Notes under the pieces: generated by a model
Told to the model about the DNA's origin: nothing
Databases searched by the model: none
The model's input: only the letters and a program-made list of their open reading frames with translations
Source: Miltoncostaea sp963823515
Lineage (GTDB): Bacteria; Actinomycetota; Thermoleophilia; Miltoncostaeales; Miltoncostaeaceae
NCBI GenBank assembly: GCA_963823515.1
Contig: CAWGMB010000011.1
Coordinates: 62,001 to 126,000, forward strand
Length of the DNA: 64,000 bases
Direction of reading: 5' to 3'
In this document: positions 1 through 7,862 of the stretch, piece by piece
Layout of the letters: each line of letters starts with the position of its first letter
Position numbering within the stretch: the stretch's first letter is position 1
Program-made: the position numbers and the translations under genes

Positions 1-218
1 ACGAGCCACGCCGCGCCCTCGCCGATCGCCCGGCCGACGTCGGCCGGGCCGGCCGGCGGGCAGGTCTCCGCCGGGACGATCGCGACCCTCAGCGCCACGG
101 CCGCGACGACCACGACCACGGCCGTCCGGATCAGCCAGGAGCGGTGGCGCAGCAGCGCGTCCCGGACGGGCCGGCGAGCGGGGGTCAGGGCAGCATGACC
201 CGACGTCGGGAACGCCAT
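1..218 (-). CDS. N-terminal part of an unidentified membrane-anchored protein (runs off the window)
   Basis: An open frame runs from an ATG at 218 leftwards past the window edge without a stop, giving 72 residues. After a short basic segment (residues about 15-30, rich in Arg) comes a clear hydrophobic helix of about 18 residues dominated by Val and Ala, then a Pro/Gly-rich stretch with one Cys. This looks like a signal anchor or first membrane segment. The family is not recognisable from this fragment. It reads towards the left, away from the secreted-protein gene, so its promoter should lie in the 219-622 gap. The start codon is uncertain because no convincing ribosome binding site is visible. 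Confidence 0.5.
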   Translation of the reverse strand, partial: MAFPTSGHAALTPARRPVRDALLRHRSWLIRTAVVVVVAAVALRVAIVPAETCPPAGPADVGRAIGEGAAWL

Positions 219-622
219 GCGGACATGTCTATCGCCACCGGGCCCCCGCGGCCAGCGCAGGGGCCCGCCGGACCCCCGGCGAGGGCGCGACGTCGTCTGA
301 CGTCCGGCGTACACGGCGCACTCCGGGTCGGAAGCGGGGGTTCGGTGATGGCGGTGGTGGGCGTCGGACTGCGCGGCGAGTCCACTGCCAGCGTGAGCGT
401 CGCTCTTCGGCTCCTGATCGACCATCGCGAGGATCCGTTGGCCGGGCGCACGCGCCACATCAACCGGCTTCGCCGGCACCTTCCACGACACCGGCCCCGC
501 CCGGGGCCACGCGGCGCAGTCGCTCATCACCTGCAAGCACCTGGCCCTCTGCGCGGGCGGCATCACTGACACGGGAGCGAGGGGCCACGATCGCAGTCAC
601 CCGCATCGAAGGAGGTCCGCGC
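219..622. other. gap with no supportable gene
   Basis: Open frames exist on both strands, but they are Arg/Pro/His-rich with the look of out-of-frame high-GC sequence, and none resembles a known family. The stretch probably holds the promoter of the leftward gene and the end of the terminator region of the secreted-protein gene. Confidence 0.5.
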
Positions 623-667
623 GCGACGACGCGGGGCCCACCCCGAAGGTGCGCCCCGCGTCGTCGC
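623..667 (-). terminator. 15-bp perfect inverted repeat, likely transcription terminator
   Basis: The arms 623-637 and 653-667 are perfect 15-nt reverse complements (GCGACGACGCGGGGC and its complement) separated by 15 nt. It lies 20 nt beyond the stop codon of the leftward secreted-protein gene, the position of an intrinsic terminator. There is no U-run, which is common in very GC-rich actinobacteria. Confidence 0.7.
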
Positions 668-687
668 CACGCAGGATCGGGTCCTGG

Positions 688-1293
688 CTACAGGGCCCGG
701 GGGTCGATGTAGACGTCATCGACCTCCCAGGTGCCCCCGGAGTCGGCGGTGATCCGCAGCTGCACGTCCGTGGCGCCGAGGGCCATCAGGTTCGACGGCA
801 GCTCATCGGCCAGCGGCAGCACCGGGCTCGGCGCCCACACCGCATACTGGCCGTTGTTCGCGAACAGGCCGGCCTTCTTGACCTTGTTGCCGGAGTAGAT
901 GATCTCGACCTTGAGCTGACCGGGGCTGCCGGTCACCTGGCGCGCGAACAGCCGCAGCGTCGGGTGGTCGAGTGAGACGCAGAACAGCGGGGACACGGCC
1001 ATCGCCTTCTTGGGCAGCCGGACCGACCGCTGGTCGCTGGCGCTGCGCACCGAGAAGCTCTCGTTGCCGGCGACGACCGCGCCGCCGCCGCTGAACGTCC
1101 AGTCCGCCATGCCCGCCTCGAAGCCGCCTCCGGGCGCCAACCCGTACAGGGCGTTGTCAGCGAACTGGGCGAAGGGGGTGGAGGGGTCGGAGACGGGCTG
1201 CGTCGAGCAAGCGGCCTGCGCCGCGGCCGGCATGGCCAGGGCCGCAAGCAGCCCCACGAGCACTCCCTGAAAACGTCGCGACTTGATCTGCAT
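688..1293 (-). CDS. secreted protein of unknown function with signal peptide
   Basis: A 201-residue protein. The ATG at 1293 is chosen because GAGGAG stands 9 nt upstream; longer in-frame starts up to 1347 lack such a site. Residues 1-27 form a classic signal peptide (basic MQIKSRR, a hydrophobic core, AQA cleavage site), followed by CSTQP, so the mature protein is exported. The rest is rich in beta-prone and Gly segments, with two Cys (mature N-terminus and near residue 104) that may pair. The final section (LRITADSGGTWEVDDVYIDP) resembles the last strands of a carbohydrate-binding jelly roll. I believe similar proteins recur in soil actinobacteria, but no function is known to me. It ends at a strong terminator hairpin. 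Confidence 0.75.
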   Translation of the reverse strand: MQIKSRRFQGVLVGLLAALAMPAAAQAACSTQPVSDPSTPFAQFADNALYGLAPGGGFEAGMADWTFSGGGAVVAGNESFSVRSASDQRSVRLPKKAMAVSPLFCVSLDHPTLRLFARQVTGSPGQLKVEIIYSGNKVKKAGLFANNGQYAVWAPSPVLPLADELPSNLMALGATDVQLRITADSGGTWEVDDVYIDPRAL

Positions 1294-1511
1294 CGTGTAC
1301 GACTCCTCGTCCATCGGGTTCGGTCTACGCGGGTTTGATCGGCGCACCCGGGCCTGACGACCACGCTGCTAGAGCAGCTGCCCATACCCGGACCCGGGCC
1401 GGGGCCACGCAACGGCGACGACTGCACCAGCGCCAGCGGCACCAGGGTCGACCCGGACGGGCGTGCCGCTCGTCGCTTCGGCGCAGCGTCGGGAGCGCAG
1501 ATCGGGAGACT

Positions 1512-1800
1512 ATGGCGAGCGAAGCGCACTGCCGACGCCCCGGCTGGTTCACGGTCAACGTGTTCAACCGGATCGTGGCCGCCCTCACGCGGACCGGGGT
1601 CGGCGTCGCCGGCTCCCGCGTGCTGGAGGTGCCGGGCCGCTCGTCCGGCCGGTCGCGGAGGACGCCGGTCAAACCTGCTCACGCTCGACGGCCGGCGCTA
1701 CCTCGTCGCGCCGCGCGGTCACACGCAATGGGCCCGCAACCTGCGCGTCGCCGGGAGCGGGCGGCTGCTCCTCGGTCGCGCTGGACCGGACCGCGTCCCG
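1512..1800 (+). pseudogene. frameshifted deazaflavin (F420)-dependent nitroreductase family remnant
   Basis: From the ATG at 1512 the frame reads a nitroreductase start (FTVNVFNRIVAALTRTG, then RVLEVPGRSSGRSRRTPV). The expected continuation NLLTLDGRRYLVAPRGHTQWARNLRVAGSGRLLLG appears only in the next frame, from 1672. One extra A in the AAA at 1671-1673 explains the switch. The family (DUF385/Ddn-like, about 130-150 residues) binds F420H2; the RGHTQWARNLR segment is part of its usual signature. After about 1790 the homology stops, so the C-terminus is also lost. Either a true pseudogene or an indel error combined with truncation. The 1838 gene starts just downstream in another frame. Confidence 0.65.
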
Positions 1801-1837
1801 TGGGCGCGCGCCGCTCGCGCCCCGCTAACGTCGCGCG

Positions 1838-3058
1838 ATGGGCGCCGACCGGACCGACATCAGCGCGTCCCAGGCCCGACGGATCGCGCTCCACGCCCAG
1901 GGGTTCGGCGAGCGGCGTCCGCCGGGACGGGTGGACCGCCGTCACGTGCGACGGGTGCTCGACCGGATCGGCCTGATCCAGATCGACTCGGTCAACGTGC
2001 TCGTGCGCTCGCAGGAGATGCCGCTGTTCGCCCGGCTCGGGCCCCACCCGCGCGGCGTGCTGCCGCGCATGGCCGCCGACGCGGAGATCTTCGAGTACTG
2101 GTGCCACGAGGCGTCGCTGCTACCCATCGACCGGTGGCCGCTGATGCGCTGGCGGATGGGGCGAGCAGACGGCGTGTGGAGCGGGGTGTACGCGATCGGC
2201 CGCGACGACCCCGGCTACGTGGCCGCGGTGCTCGAGGAGGTCCGCGCGCGCGGGCCCCTCACGGCGGGGGAGCTTCCCGACCCCGGCCCGAGGGCCGAGA
2301 GCATGTGGGGCTGGAGCCGCGGCAAGCGCGCGCTGGAGTACCTGTTCTGGGCCGGGGAGATCACCGCGCGCCGTCGCGCCTCCGACTTCGCCCGGGTCTA
2401 CGACCTCACCGAGCGGATCATCCCGCCCGCGATCCTCGCCCTTCCGGCGCCCTCCGAGGACGACGCCAAGCGCGAGCTGCTGCTCATGGCGGCGCGCGCC
2501 CTCGGGGTGGCGACGCTCCAGGACCTCTGCGACTACCACCGGCTCAACGTGCCCCGGGCGCGGCGCCTGGTGGCGGAACTGGTGGAGGACGGCCGCCTTG
2601 TGCCCGTGCGGGCGGAGGGCTGGGACCGCCCTGCGCTGATGCACCCCGACGCCCACCTGCCGCGGTGGGTGAGGGCGCGGGCGCTCCTGTCGCCCTTCGA
2701 TTCGCTGGTGTGGGAGCGCGCGCGCACCGAGCGCCTGTTCGGCTTCCGCTACCGGATCGAGATCTACACCCCCGCTGCCAAGCGGGTCCACGGGTACTAC
2801 GTGCTGCCCTTCCTCCTGGGCGACCGCCTGGTGGCGCGCGTCAACCTGAAGGCCGATCGCGGGGCCGGGACGCTCCTGGTGCGCTCGGCCTTCGGGGAAC
2901 CGGGACACGACGACGCGCAGACCGCGGAGGCCCTCGCCGCCGAGCTCGCAACGATCGCGGGGTGGCTCGGACTGGAGCGGGTGCGGGTGGCCGGCCGCGG
3001 CGACCTCGCCCCGGCGCTGGCGGCGGCGTCCGCCGCCGCGTCGCCGGTGGTGTCCTGA
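1838..3058 (+). CDS. YcaQ/AlkX-type winged-helix DNA glycosylase (HTH_42 family)
   Basis: A 406-residue protein of the YcaQ/AlkZ superfamily, cytoplasmic DNA-repair enzymes; E. coli YcaQ unhooks interstrand crosslinks and removes bulky N-alkyl adducts. The start SQARRIALHAQGF, the RIGLIQIDSVNVLVRSQ segment with the QID catalytic motif (around residue 46-50) and the EYWCHEASLLP block are diagnostic. Winged-helix repeats follow to about residue 300, with LLSPFDSLVWERARTERLFGF and YVLPFLLGDRLVARVNLKADR as the conserved C-terminal part. Length matches the family. The ATG at 1838 precedes the conserved start by about 10 residues; no clear ribosome binding site. Family assignment is firm; crosslink-repair activity is inferred. 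Confidence 0.85.
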   Translation: MGADRTDISASQARRIALHAQGFGERRPPGRVDRRHVRRVLDRIGLIQIDSVNVLVRSQEMPLFARLGPHPRGVLPRMAADAEIFEYWCHEASLLPIDRWPLMRWRMGRADGVWSGVYAIGRDDPGYVAAVLEEVRARGPLTAGELPDPGPRAESMWGWSRGKRALEYLFWAGEITARRRASDFARVYDLTERIIPPAILALPAPSEDDAKRELLLMAARALGVATLQDLCDYHRLNVPRARRLVAELVEDGRLVPVRAEGWDRPALMHPDAHLPRWVRARALLSPFDSLVWERARTERLFGFRYRIEIYTPAAKRVHGYYVLPFLLGDRLVARVNLKADRGAGTLLVRSAFGEPGHDDAQTAEALAAELATIAGWLGLERVRVAGRGDLAPALAAASAAASPVVS

Positions 3059-3114
3059 GTCGGAGGTTCGTATGCGGTTCCCGGGCGAATCTCCCGCGAG
3101 GGGAGGACGCAGAT

Positions 3115-3143
3115 CCACCGCGATGTCGGGAATATCGCGGTGG
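3115..3143 (+). terminator. 10-bp stem-loop downstream of the glycosylase gene
   Basis: CCACCGCGAT (3115-3124) and ATCGCGGTGG (3134-3143) are perfect complements around a 9-nt loop, 57 nt after the glycosylase stop and 100 nt before the HD gene. A terminator or processing structure is the simplest reading; no T-run follows. Confidence 0.5.
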
Positions 3144-3242
3144 TCGAGGACGCTGCCTCGCGATGAGACCCGGGCGGCCACGAGGCCGACGAAACCGGGA
3201 ACCGCCACGCGATTTCCGACTCGGGACACTAAGGTGATCCGC

Positions 3243-3806
3243 GTGGAGGTCACGCGCGAGAGGTCATGGGAGACGCTCACCCGGTACACCACGGGGGAGT
3301 CGCTGCTGCGCCACTGCCTGGCGGTCGAGGCCTCGGTGCGCTGGTACGCGCGCCGCGACGGCGAGGACGAGGAGTTCTGGGGCTGCACCGCCCTCCTCCA
3401 CGACTTCGACTGGGAGATGCACCCGACGCTCGAGCAGCACCCGGCCGACGGGGCGCCGATCCTGCGCGGTGAGGGCTACCCGGAGGAGCTGATCGAGGCC
3501 GTGCTCTCGCACGCCCAGCACCTCGGCCTGCCGCGCGACACGCCCCTCAAGCGCACGCTCTTCGCCTGCGACGAGCTGTCGGGCTTCGTGCACGCCTGCG
3601 GCCTGGTGCGCCCGACCGGGCTGGAGGGGCTGACGCCGAAGTCGGTGCGCAAGAAGCTCAAGCAGCCCGCCTTCGCCGCCGGAGTGAACCGCGAGGAGGT
3701 CGCGATGGGCGCGCAGGAGCTCGGGCTGGAGCTCGACGCGCACGTCGCCAACGTGATCGCCGCCCTGCAGCCGATCGCGGCCGACCTGGGGCTGCCCAGC
3801 GGGTAG
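3243..3806 (+). CDS. HD-domain (HDIG-type) metal-dependent phosphohydrolase
   Basis: A 187-residue HD-superfamily protein. The GTG at 3243 is chosen because AAGGTGA lies 6 nt before it and the family begins with a V/M-TREE-like motif, here VTRERSWETL. Motifs in order: ESLLRHCLAVEA (His 25 region), CTALLHDFDWEMHP (the HD metal pair), EAVLSHAQHLGLP, then LFACDELSGFVHACGLVRP and KSVRKKLKQPAFAAGVNRE, all typical of the small HDIG hydrolases found widely in bacteria. The physiological substrate of this subgroup is unknown to me. It stands alone between two hairpins, so is probably monocistronic. Confidence 0.85.
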   Translation: MEVTRERSWETLTRYTTGESLLRHCLAVEASVRWYARRDGEDEEFWGCTALLHDFDWEMHPTLEQHPADGAPILRGEGYPEELIEAVLSHAQHLGLPRDTPLKRTLFACDELSGFVHACGLVRPTGLEGLTPKSVRKKLKQPAFAAGVNREEVAMGAQELGLELDAHVANVIAALQPIAADLGLPSG

Positions 3807-3815
3807 CACCCGTCT

Positions 3816-3839
3816 CCCGCGTCGCGATCGCGACGCGGG
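3816..3839. terminator. 24-bp perfect palindrome, likely terminator
   Basis: CCCGCGTCGCGA followed directly by its exact complement forms a 24-bp palindrome, or a 10-bp stem with a GATC loop in RNA. It begins 9 nt after the HD-protein stop and sits 25 nt before the next start, so termination is the likely role. Confidence 0.6.
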
Positions 3840-3864
3840 GGTGACCGGCCACTAGCCTTGTGCC

Positions 3865-4347
3865 GTGCTCGCGCGATGGATCCGGATCGGAGACAGTGCC
3901 GCCGGCGTCTACGGGACGCTGCTCGCCATGTCGGTGCTGGTCGGCCTCTCATTCACGGGCTCCGGCCCGGGCGTGATGGCGCTGACGGTGACGGTCAGCG
4001 CCATCGTCTTCTGGATCGCCCACGTCCACGCCGGCGTGGTCGCGCGGTGGGTGGGCCCCGAGGCGCGCCCGCGGCCGCGTGAAGTCGCCGAGGTCATGGC
4101 GCGCGAGTCCCCGATGGTGGAGTCGGCCCTCCCCGCCGTCGCGCTGCTCCTGCTGGCGTGGGCCGGCGCCATCCAGACCTCCACCGCCCTGTGGGCCGCC
4201 CTGATCTACGGCGTCGTGTCGCTGGCCGCGTGGGGCGTCCTGATCGCGCGCCGGGCCGGGCTCGGCCTGGTCGGGATCGCGGTGGTGTCGGGCGTCAACC
4301 TCGCGCTCGGCGGGCTTATCGTGATGCTGAAGCTCCTCCTCCACTGA
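3865..4347 (+). CDS. small integral membrane protein of unknown function
   Basis: A 160-residue protein starting at GTG 3865. Four hydrophobic segments are visible: about residues 12-32 and 36-56, a pair around 78-95 and 98-115, with a last one near 125-155. A short charged loop (VGPEARPRPREVAEVMARESP) lies between the first and second halves. There is no catalytic motif. It converges on the YihY gene. I do not recognise the family; homologues would be expected among actinobacterial conserved membrane proteins. Confidence 0.7.
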   Translation: MLARWIRIGDSAAGVYGTLLAMSVLVGLSFTGSGPGVMALTVTVSAIVFWIAHVHAGVVARWVGPEARPRPREVAEVMARESPMVESALPAVALLLLAWAGAIQTSTALWAALIYGVVSLAAWGVLIARRAGLGLVGIAVVSGVNLALGGLIVMLKLLLH

Positions 4348-4353
4348 ACCCGG

Positions 4354-4374
4354 ATCCACCGTGAGATCGTGGAT
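4354..4374. terminator. weak 6-bp hairpin between convergent genes
   Basis: ATCCAC (4354-4359) and GTGGAT (4369-4374) flank a 9-nt loop in the 68-nt gap between the convergent membrane-protein and YihY genes, where a bidirectional terminator is expected. The stem is short, so confidence is low. Confidence 0.3.
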
Positions 4375-4415
4375 GCGGCACGCGTCGCGAGACGCTGCGG
4401 ACTCGGGCCGAACGC

Positions 4416-5324
4416 TCACTCCCGGACGACCAGGCTCTTCAGGAACTTGCGCAGCTCGGCCTGGAACCCGGCGCCGCCGGCCTGGGGGTGCGCCGCGAAT
4501 GCCTCGGCGCGGTCGGCGGCGAACACGGCCGCGATGAAGACCACGCTGACGGCCGCATAGATGTAGAGGAGGAAGAGGATCACGGCCGCGAGCGATCCGT
4601 AGATCACGTTGTAGTTGCCGAAGTTGTCGACGAAGAAGGCGAACCCGAGGGTGAGGGCCCAGAGCCCGACCGCGGCCGCGAGGGCGGAGGGCCAGACGTC
4701 GCGCAGCTGCGGGCCGTCGGAGGGCACCCACCGCAGGAGGATGACCAGGACGCCGAACGCGAGGCCGACCGACACGACGACGCCGCCGGCCTGCAGGAAG
4801 AACCCGGGCAGGCCGAGCGGGCCGACCAGCTCTTCCCGGGCCACCCGCTCGGCGATCGTGATGCCCGCTGAGATGGCCAGGAGGACTCCGGCCGCCAGCA
4901 GCATGAGCAGGTCGACGAGCTTGCCCTGCAGGAAGGGCCGCCGCGGTGTCTCGCCCCCCGTCAGGTCGTGGAGACCACCGCGTATCGCTGCCATCATGCC
5001 GCTCGCCGTCCAGAGGAGGCCGAGCGCGCTGAGGGCGCCGATCGTGCCGGCGTTGCCGGCGACGCCTCGGATCACCCCGTCGATCGAGTCGGCCCCGGCC
5101 TCGGTGAGGGGCAGCGCGTCCGTGAGCGCGTCCACGAACTCCTGCCGCACGGACGCGTCGGTGAGGACTGCGCCGGCGATCGCCACCATCACGAGCATCA
5201 TCGGGAACAGCGACAGCAGCACGTAGTACGCGACGGCGGCCGCCAGCCGCGGGCCCGAGCGCCCGAAGTAGCGCCCGAGCGCCTTGCGCCCGAGCTCCAC
5301 CGCCCGCCATACCCAGAGACTCAT
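4416..5324 (-). CDS. YihY/BrkB family inner-membrane protein
   Basis: A 302-residue membrane protein of the YihY (formerly mis-named ribonuclease BN) family. The N-terminal amphipathic region is followed by RLAAAVAYYVLLSLFPMMLVMVAIAG, the hallmark first helix, and about five more membrane segments, with the conserved FGNYNVIYGSLAAVILFLLYIYAAVSVVFIAAVFAA block near residues 234-272. The C-terminal tail is cytosolic and charged. Function is not established for the family; roles in lipid transport or complement resistance have been proposed. Its ATG overlaps the stop of the HxlR remnant upstream (ATGA), so translation may be coupled. Confidence 0.85.
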   Translation of the reverse strand: MSLWVWRAVELGRKALGRYFGRSGPRLAAAVAYYVLLSLFPMMLVMVAIAGAVLTDASVRQEFVDALTDALPLTEAGADSIDGVIRGVAGNAGTIGALSALGLLWTASGMMAAIRGGLHDLTGGETPRRPFLQGKLVDLLMLLAAGVLLAISAGITIAERVAREELVGPLGLPGFFLQAGGVVVSVGLAFGVLVILLRWVPSDGPQLRDVWPSALAAAVGLWALTLGFAFFVDNFGNYNVIYGSLAAVILFLLYIYAAVSVVFIAAVFAADRAEAFAAHPQAGGAGFQAELRKFLKSLVVRE

Positions 5325-5659
5325 CGGACGTGAGCCTGACTGGCCGCGTCACGGTGGGCGGTCCCCGGCCGGGGACCCGGAGGGCGCCCGGGGCCGTGGC
5401 GCCACTCGACCTCGTCGCCCGAGCCCGCCGGGTCGCGGCGCTCGCAGGCGGCGTGGGCGTCGATGGCGCCGCCGCACCCGGCGTGCTGCACCGACGCCGG
5501 CGCCCCCCCGGGACCGAGGTGCGCGTCGCCCCAGGGCATCGGGGCCATCACCACGGGGAAGAGCTCCCGCCCACCCGGGGTGAGCACGTACTCCTGCCGC
5601 TCGGGGCGCTCTCGATAGCGACGGCGCTCGAGGATGCCCGCGCAGTCGCGCAGCAGCAC
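5321..5659 (-). pseudogene. 5'-truncated HxlR-type (winged-helix) transcription regulator
   Basis: The readable frame begins abruptly with LLRDCAGILERRRYRERPERQEYVLTPGGRELFPVV, which is the recognition-helix end and wing of HxlR regulators, then continues through WGDAHL and the Cys-containing C-terminal tail of that family. The preceding roughly 50 residues (dimerisation helix and first HTH helices) are absent, and the sequence abuts the MaoC stop codon. No start codon is well placed. It is therefore a remnant, probably left by a deletion that joined the MaoC gene to the middle of the regulator gene. Confidence 0.6.
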
Positions 5660-5660
5660 C

Positions 5661-6116
5661 TCAGCGCGCTTCGCGGGCGGGCACGAGGATCGCGGTCACC
5701 ATGTGCTGCACCTCGACGTCGCGGTCGCTCAACGTCCGCACGCGCAGGCGCACCACTCCCCGGGGCACGCCGCTGCGCGACGGACGAGTCTCGACGACCT
5801 CGCCGACGACGTGGATCCGGTCGCCGCCGCGCAGCGGGCCCCACCGCAACTCCTCCACCCCGAGGCCGACGAGCCCGCCCTGCACCGGGGGGCTGTGGTC
5901 GTGCCAGAGACGCATCGTGAGGGCGGCCGTGTGCCAGCCGCTCGCCACGTGCGCGCCGAAGACCGATCCGGGGGCCGCTTCGGGGTCCGTGTGGAAGTAC
6001 TGGGGATCGAACCGGGTGGCGAACGCGACGATCTCCTCGGTCGTCACCTCGATCGCCGGAGTCGTGAAGCGCTCGCCGACGGCGAAGTCCTCGAAGTGCC
6101 GGGGGTCCGCCGCCAC
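5661..6116 (-). CDS. MaoC-like (R)-specific enoyl-CoA hydratase
   Basis: A 151-residue single hot-dog-fold hydratase if started at GTG 6116, the usual family length; ATGs at 6200 and 6212 would add a Pro/Arg-rich leader without homology. Motifs: RHFEDFAVGERFTTP at the start, then FATRFDPQYFHTDPEAA (the hydratase-2 motif region with the catalytic Asp and His), FGAHVASGWHTAALTMRL, and a C-terminal RGVVRLRVRTLSDRDVEV strand pair. It would hydrate enoyl-CoA in fatty-acid or polyhydroxyalkanoate metabolism; the exact substrate cannot be read. In another frame just upstream, an ATG at about 6178 with a strong AGGGGAGG site opens MKALDAIRRRRMPGPPAA then stops. That may be the original start, lost by frameshift, or a remnant of another gene. 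Confidence 0.8.
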   Translation of the reverse strand: MAADPRHFEDFAVGERFTTPAIEVTTEEIVAFATRFDPQYFHTDPEAAPGSVFGAHVASGWHTAALTMRLWHDHSPPVQGGLVGLGVEELRWGPLRGGDRIHVVGEVVETRPSRSGVPRGVVRLRVRTLSDRDVEVQHMVTAILVPAREAR

Positions 6117-6278
6117 GCTCAGGCGGCCGGGGGCCCGGGCATGCGCCGGCGGCGGATCGCGTCGAGCGCCTTCATCGAACGGGCCTCCCCTCGGGTCCAT
6201 TTCGTCGCGCAAGCTACCTACCTGCCCATGGTTGCATCACGCAATGGGCACCACGGCCCCGGGGGAGGGTCGGGCGCA

Positions 6279-6305
6279 TCAAGCGGGCGCTCCAGATGCC
6301 GATAT
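6279..6305 (+). promoter_or_regulatory. sigma-28 (FliA/WhiG)-like promoter of cheY copy 1
   Basis: TCAAGCGG (6279-6286), an 11-nt spacer, then GCCGATAT (6298-6305) closely follow the flagellar sigma consensus TAAAGTTT-N11-GCCGATAA. The second cheY copy has TCAAG at the same distance although the spacer there is different sequence, which supports function. Confidence 0.6.
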
Positions 6306-6706
6306 CGCCAGAGCCTGCCACTACACGGACTCGCCGAGGATTCCGCATGCCGAGTGTGTTGATCGCCGATGACGCCGCGTTCATGCGGATGATGATCAAG
6401 AACATCCTGACCGACGCCGGCTACGAGATCGTCGGCGAGGCCGAGAACGGGACGGTCGCGGTGAGCAAGTACCGCGAGCTCAAGCCCGACCTGACCACGA
6501 TGGACATCACGATGCCCGAGATGGACGGCCTGGCCGCGCTCAAGGAGATCCGCGACCAGGACCCGGAGGCGCGCGTGGTGATGTGCTCGGCGATGGGCCA
6601 GCAGTCGATGGTGATCGAATCGATCCAGGCCGGGGCGCGCGACTTCATCGTCAAGCCCTTCCAGCCCGAGCGCGTGCTCGAGGCCGTCCAGAAGGCCCTG
6701 GCCTAG
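6295..6706 (+). repeat. 412-bp direct repeat, copy 1 (cheY and leader)
   Basis: Bases 6295-6706 are identical to 11503-11914. The repeat starts just inside the promoter spacer, includes the -10 element, the 41-nt leader and the whole cheY gene, and ends exactly at its TAG stop. Flanks on both sides are unrelated. Confidence 0.95.
6347..6706 (+). CDS. cheY: chemotaxis response regulator CheY, copy 1
   Basis: A 119-residue single receiver domain. The acidic pair Asp8/Asp9, phospho-acceptor Asp53 (TMDITMPEMDG), the switch Ser in VVMCSAMGQ, and Lys in the KPF motif near residue 104 are all present; it has the compact sequence of the CheY type found with CheB/CheD systems. It would be phosphorylated by CheA and bind the flagellar switch or a CheC/CheX-type phosphatase. 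It is preceded by a sigma-28-like promoter and followed by a hairpin before cheB. The identical second copy is 5.2 kb downstream. The ATG at 6347 fits the start of the receiver fold; longer upstream frames are not conserved. Confidence 0.92.
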   Translation: MPSVLIADDAAFMRMMIKNILTDAGYEIVGEAENGTVAVSKYRELKPDLTTMDITMPEMDGLAALKEIRDQDPEARVVMCSAMGQQSMVIESIQAGARDFIVKPFQPERVLEAVQKALA

Positions 6707-6746
6707 TGCCCTGTCCGGCGAAGTCCGCCCGGCGGACACCGCACTA
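6704..6746 (+). terminator. hairpin between cheY copy 1 and cheB
   Basis: TAGTGC (6704-6709, including the cheY stop) pairs with GCACTA (6741-6746), and TGTCCG (6712-6717) pairs with CGGACA (6733-6738), with a two-base mismatch between them. It could terminate or attenuate cheY transcription before cheB. Confidence 0.5.
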
Positions 6747-6763
6747 GCTCCGGCGGGCCGGGA

Positions 6764-7837
6764 ATGCCTTCCACGGGATCCCGGGGGCCTCGCGTCCTCG
6801 TCTGCGACGACTCGCCCTTCCAGCGGCGCGTGATCATCGACATGCTGGTCAACGGAGGCCTCACGGTCGTCGGCGAGGCCCGCGACGGCATCGAGCTCGT
6901 CGAGAGGGCCGTCGCCCTCGAGCCGGACGTCATCACGCTCGACGTCGAGATGCCGCGCCGCAACGGGCTCGAGGGCCTGCGCGAGCTGATGAGGGTGCGC
7001 CCCACACCGGTGGTCATGGTCTCCGCCCTGGCGGGCGGGAGCAGCGCCGAGGCCTCGGCCGCCCTCGCCGCGGGCGCCCTCGACGTCGTCGAGAAGCCCG
7101 CCCAGCGGCTCTCCCGCCAGAGCTGGGGCGCGACCCGCGACGAGATGGTCGCCAAGGTCCGCTCCGCCGCAGCGGCCCGCGCGGCCGTCCTGTCGCGCCC
7201 GGTGCGCGCGTCCGTCCCGAGCCCGCATCTCGCGTCGCGCGCCTCCGACAGCGGCGGCAACCTCGTCATCATCGCGACCTCGACCGGGGGGCCGAGGGCC
7301 CTCCACTCGGTGGTGCCGCATCTCCCCTCGCCGCTCGGCAGCGGCGTCCTGATCGTGCAGCACATGCCCGCAGGCTTCACCAAGCCACTCGCGGCCCAGC
7401 TGGACGAGAGGTCGAACCTGGTCGTCCGCGAGGCCGACGGCGTCGACGCGATCCGCCCCGACACCGCGCTGGTCGCGCCGGGCGGCTCGCACCTCGAGGT
7501 CACCGAGCGCGGTCGCGTGCGCCTCTCGCAGGCTCCGCCGATCGGCGCCCTGCGCCCGCGTGCCGACGTCACGATCGAGAGCGCCGCCCTCCACTACGGA
7601 TCCCGGATCACGCTGATCGTGCTCACCGGGATGGGCGAGGACGGCCTGGCCGGCGCCCGCGCCGTGCGTGCCGCCGGCGGCACGATCCTCGTCGAGGACG
7701 AGACCACCTGCGTCGTCTGGGGGATGCCACGCTCGGTCGAGGAGGCGGGCCTCGCCGACTCCGTCGTCCCGCTCGGCGCCATGCCGCTCGCCATCTCCGA
7801 GGCCGTCAGGCCGGGCGCGACGGCCACCGTCCGATGA
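6764..7837 (+). CDS. cheB: chemotaxis protein-glutamate methylesterase/deamidase CheB
   Basis: A 357-residue two-domain enzyme that removes methyl groups from chemoreceptors. Receiver domain, residues 10-125: acidic pair Asp15/16, phospho-acceptor Asp60 (TLDVEMPRRNG), VVMVSAL, and EKPA. Methylesterase domain, residues 165-350: the catalytic triad is visible as Ser173 (ATSTGGP), His200 (VQHMP) and Asp293 (GMGEDG), close in spacing to the E. coli enzyme. The acidic and Ala-rich linker lies between. It is 26 nt upstream of cheR and presumably co-transcribed. No receptor (MCP) or CheW gene is in the window, so its targets lie elsewhere. Confidence 0.95.
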   Translation: MPSTGSRGPRVLVCDDSPFQRRVIIDMLVNGGLTVVGEARDGIELVERAVALEPDVITLDVEMPRRNGLEGLRELMRVRPTPVVMVSALAGGSSAEASAALAAGALDVVEKPAQRLSRQSWGATRDEMVAKVRSAAAARAAVLSRPVRASVPSPHLASRASDSGGNLVIIATSTGGPRALHSVVPHLPSPLGSGVLIVQHMPAGFTKPLAAQLDERSNLVVREADGVDAIRPDTALVAPGGSHLEVTERGRVRLSQAPPIGALRPRADVTIESAALHYGSRITLIVLTGMGEDGLAGARAVRAAGGTILVEDETTCVVWGMPRSVEEAGLADSVVPLGAMPLAISEAVRPGATATVR

Positions 7838-7862
7838 GCCGCCCTCACCTGCGAGGAGACCG

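Noticed and set aside
144..569. A 141-residue plus-strand frame near the window start
   Set aside because: Arg/Pro/His-rich and without a ribosome binding site; it crosses the more plausible leftward partial gene.
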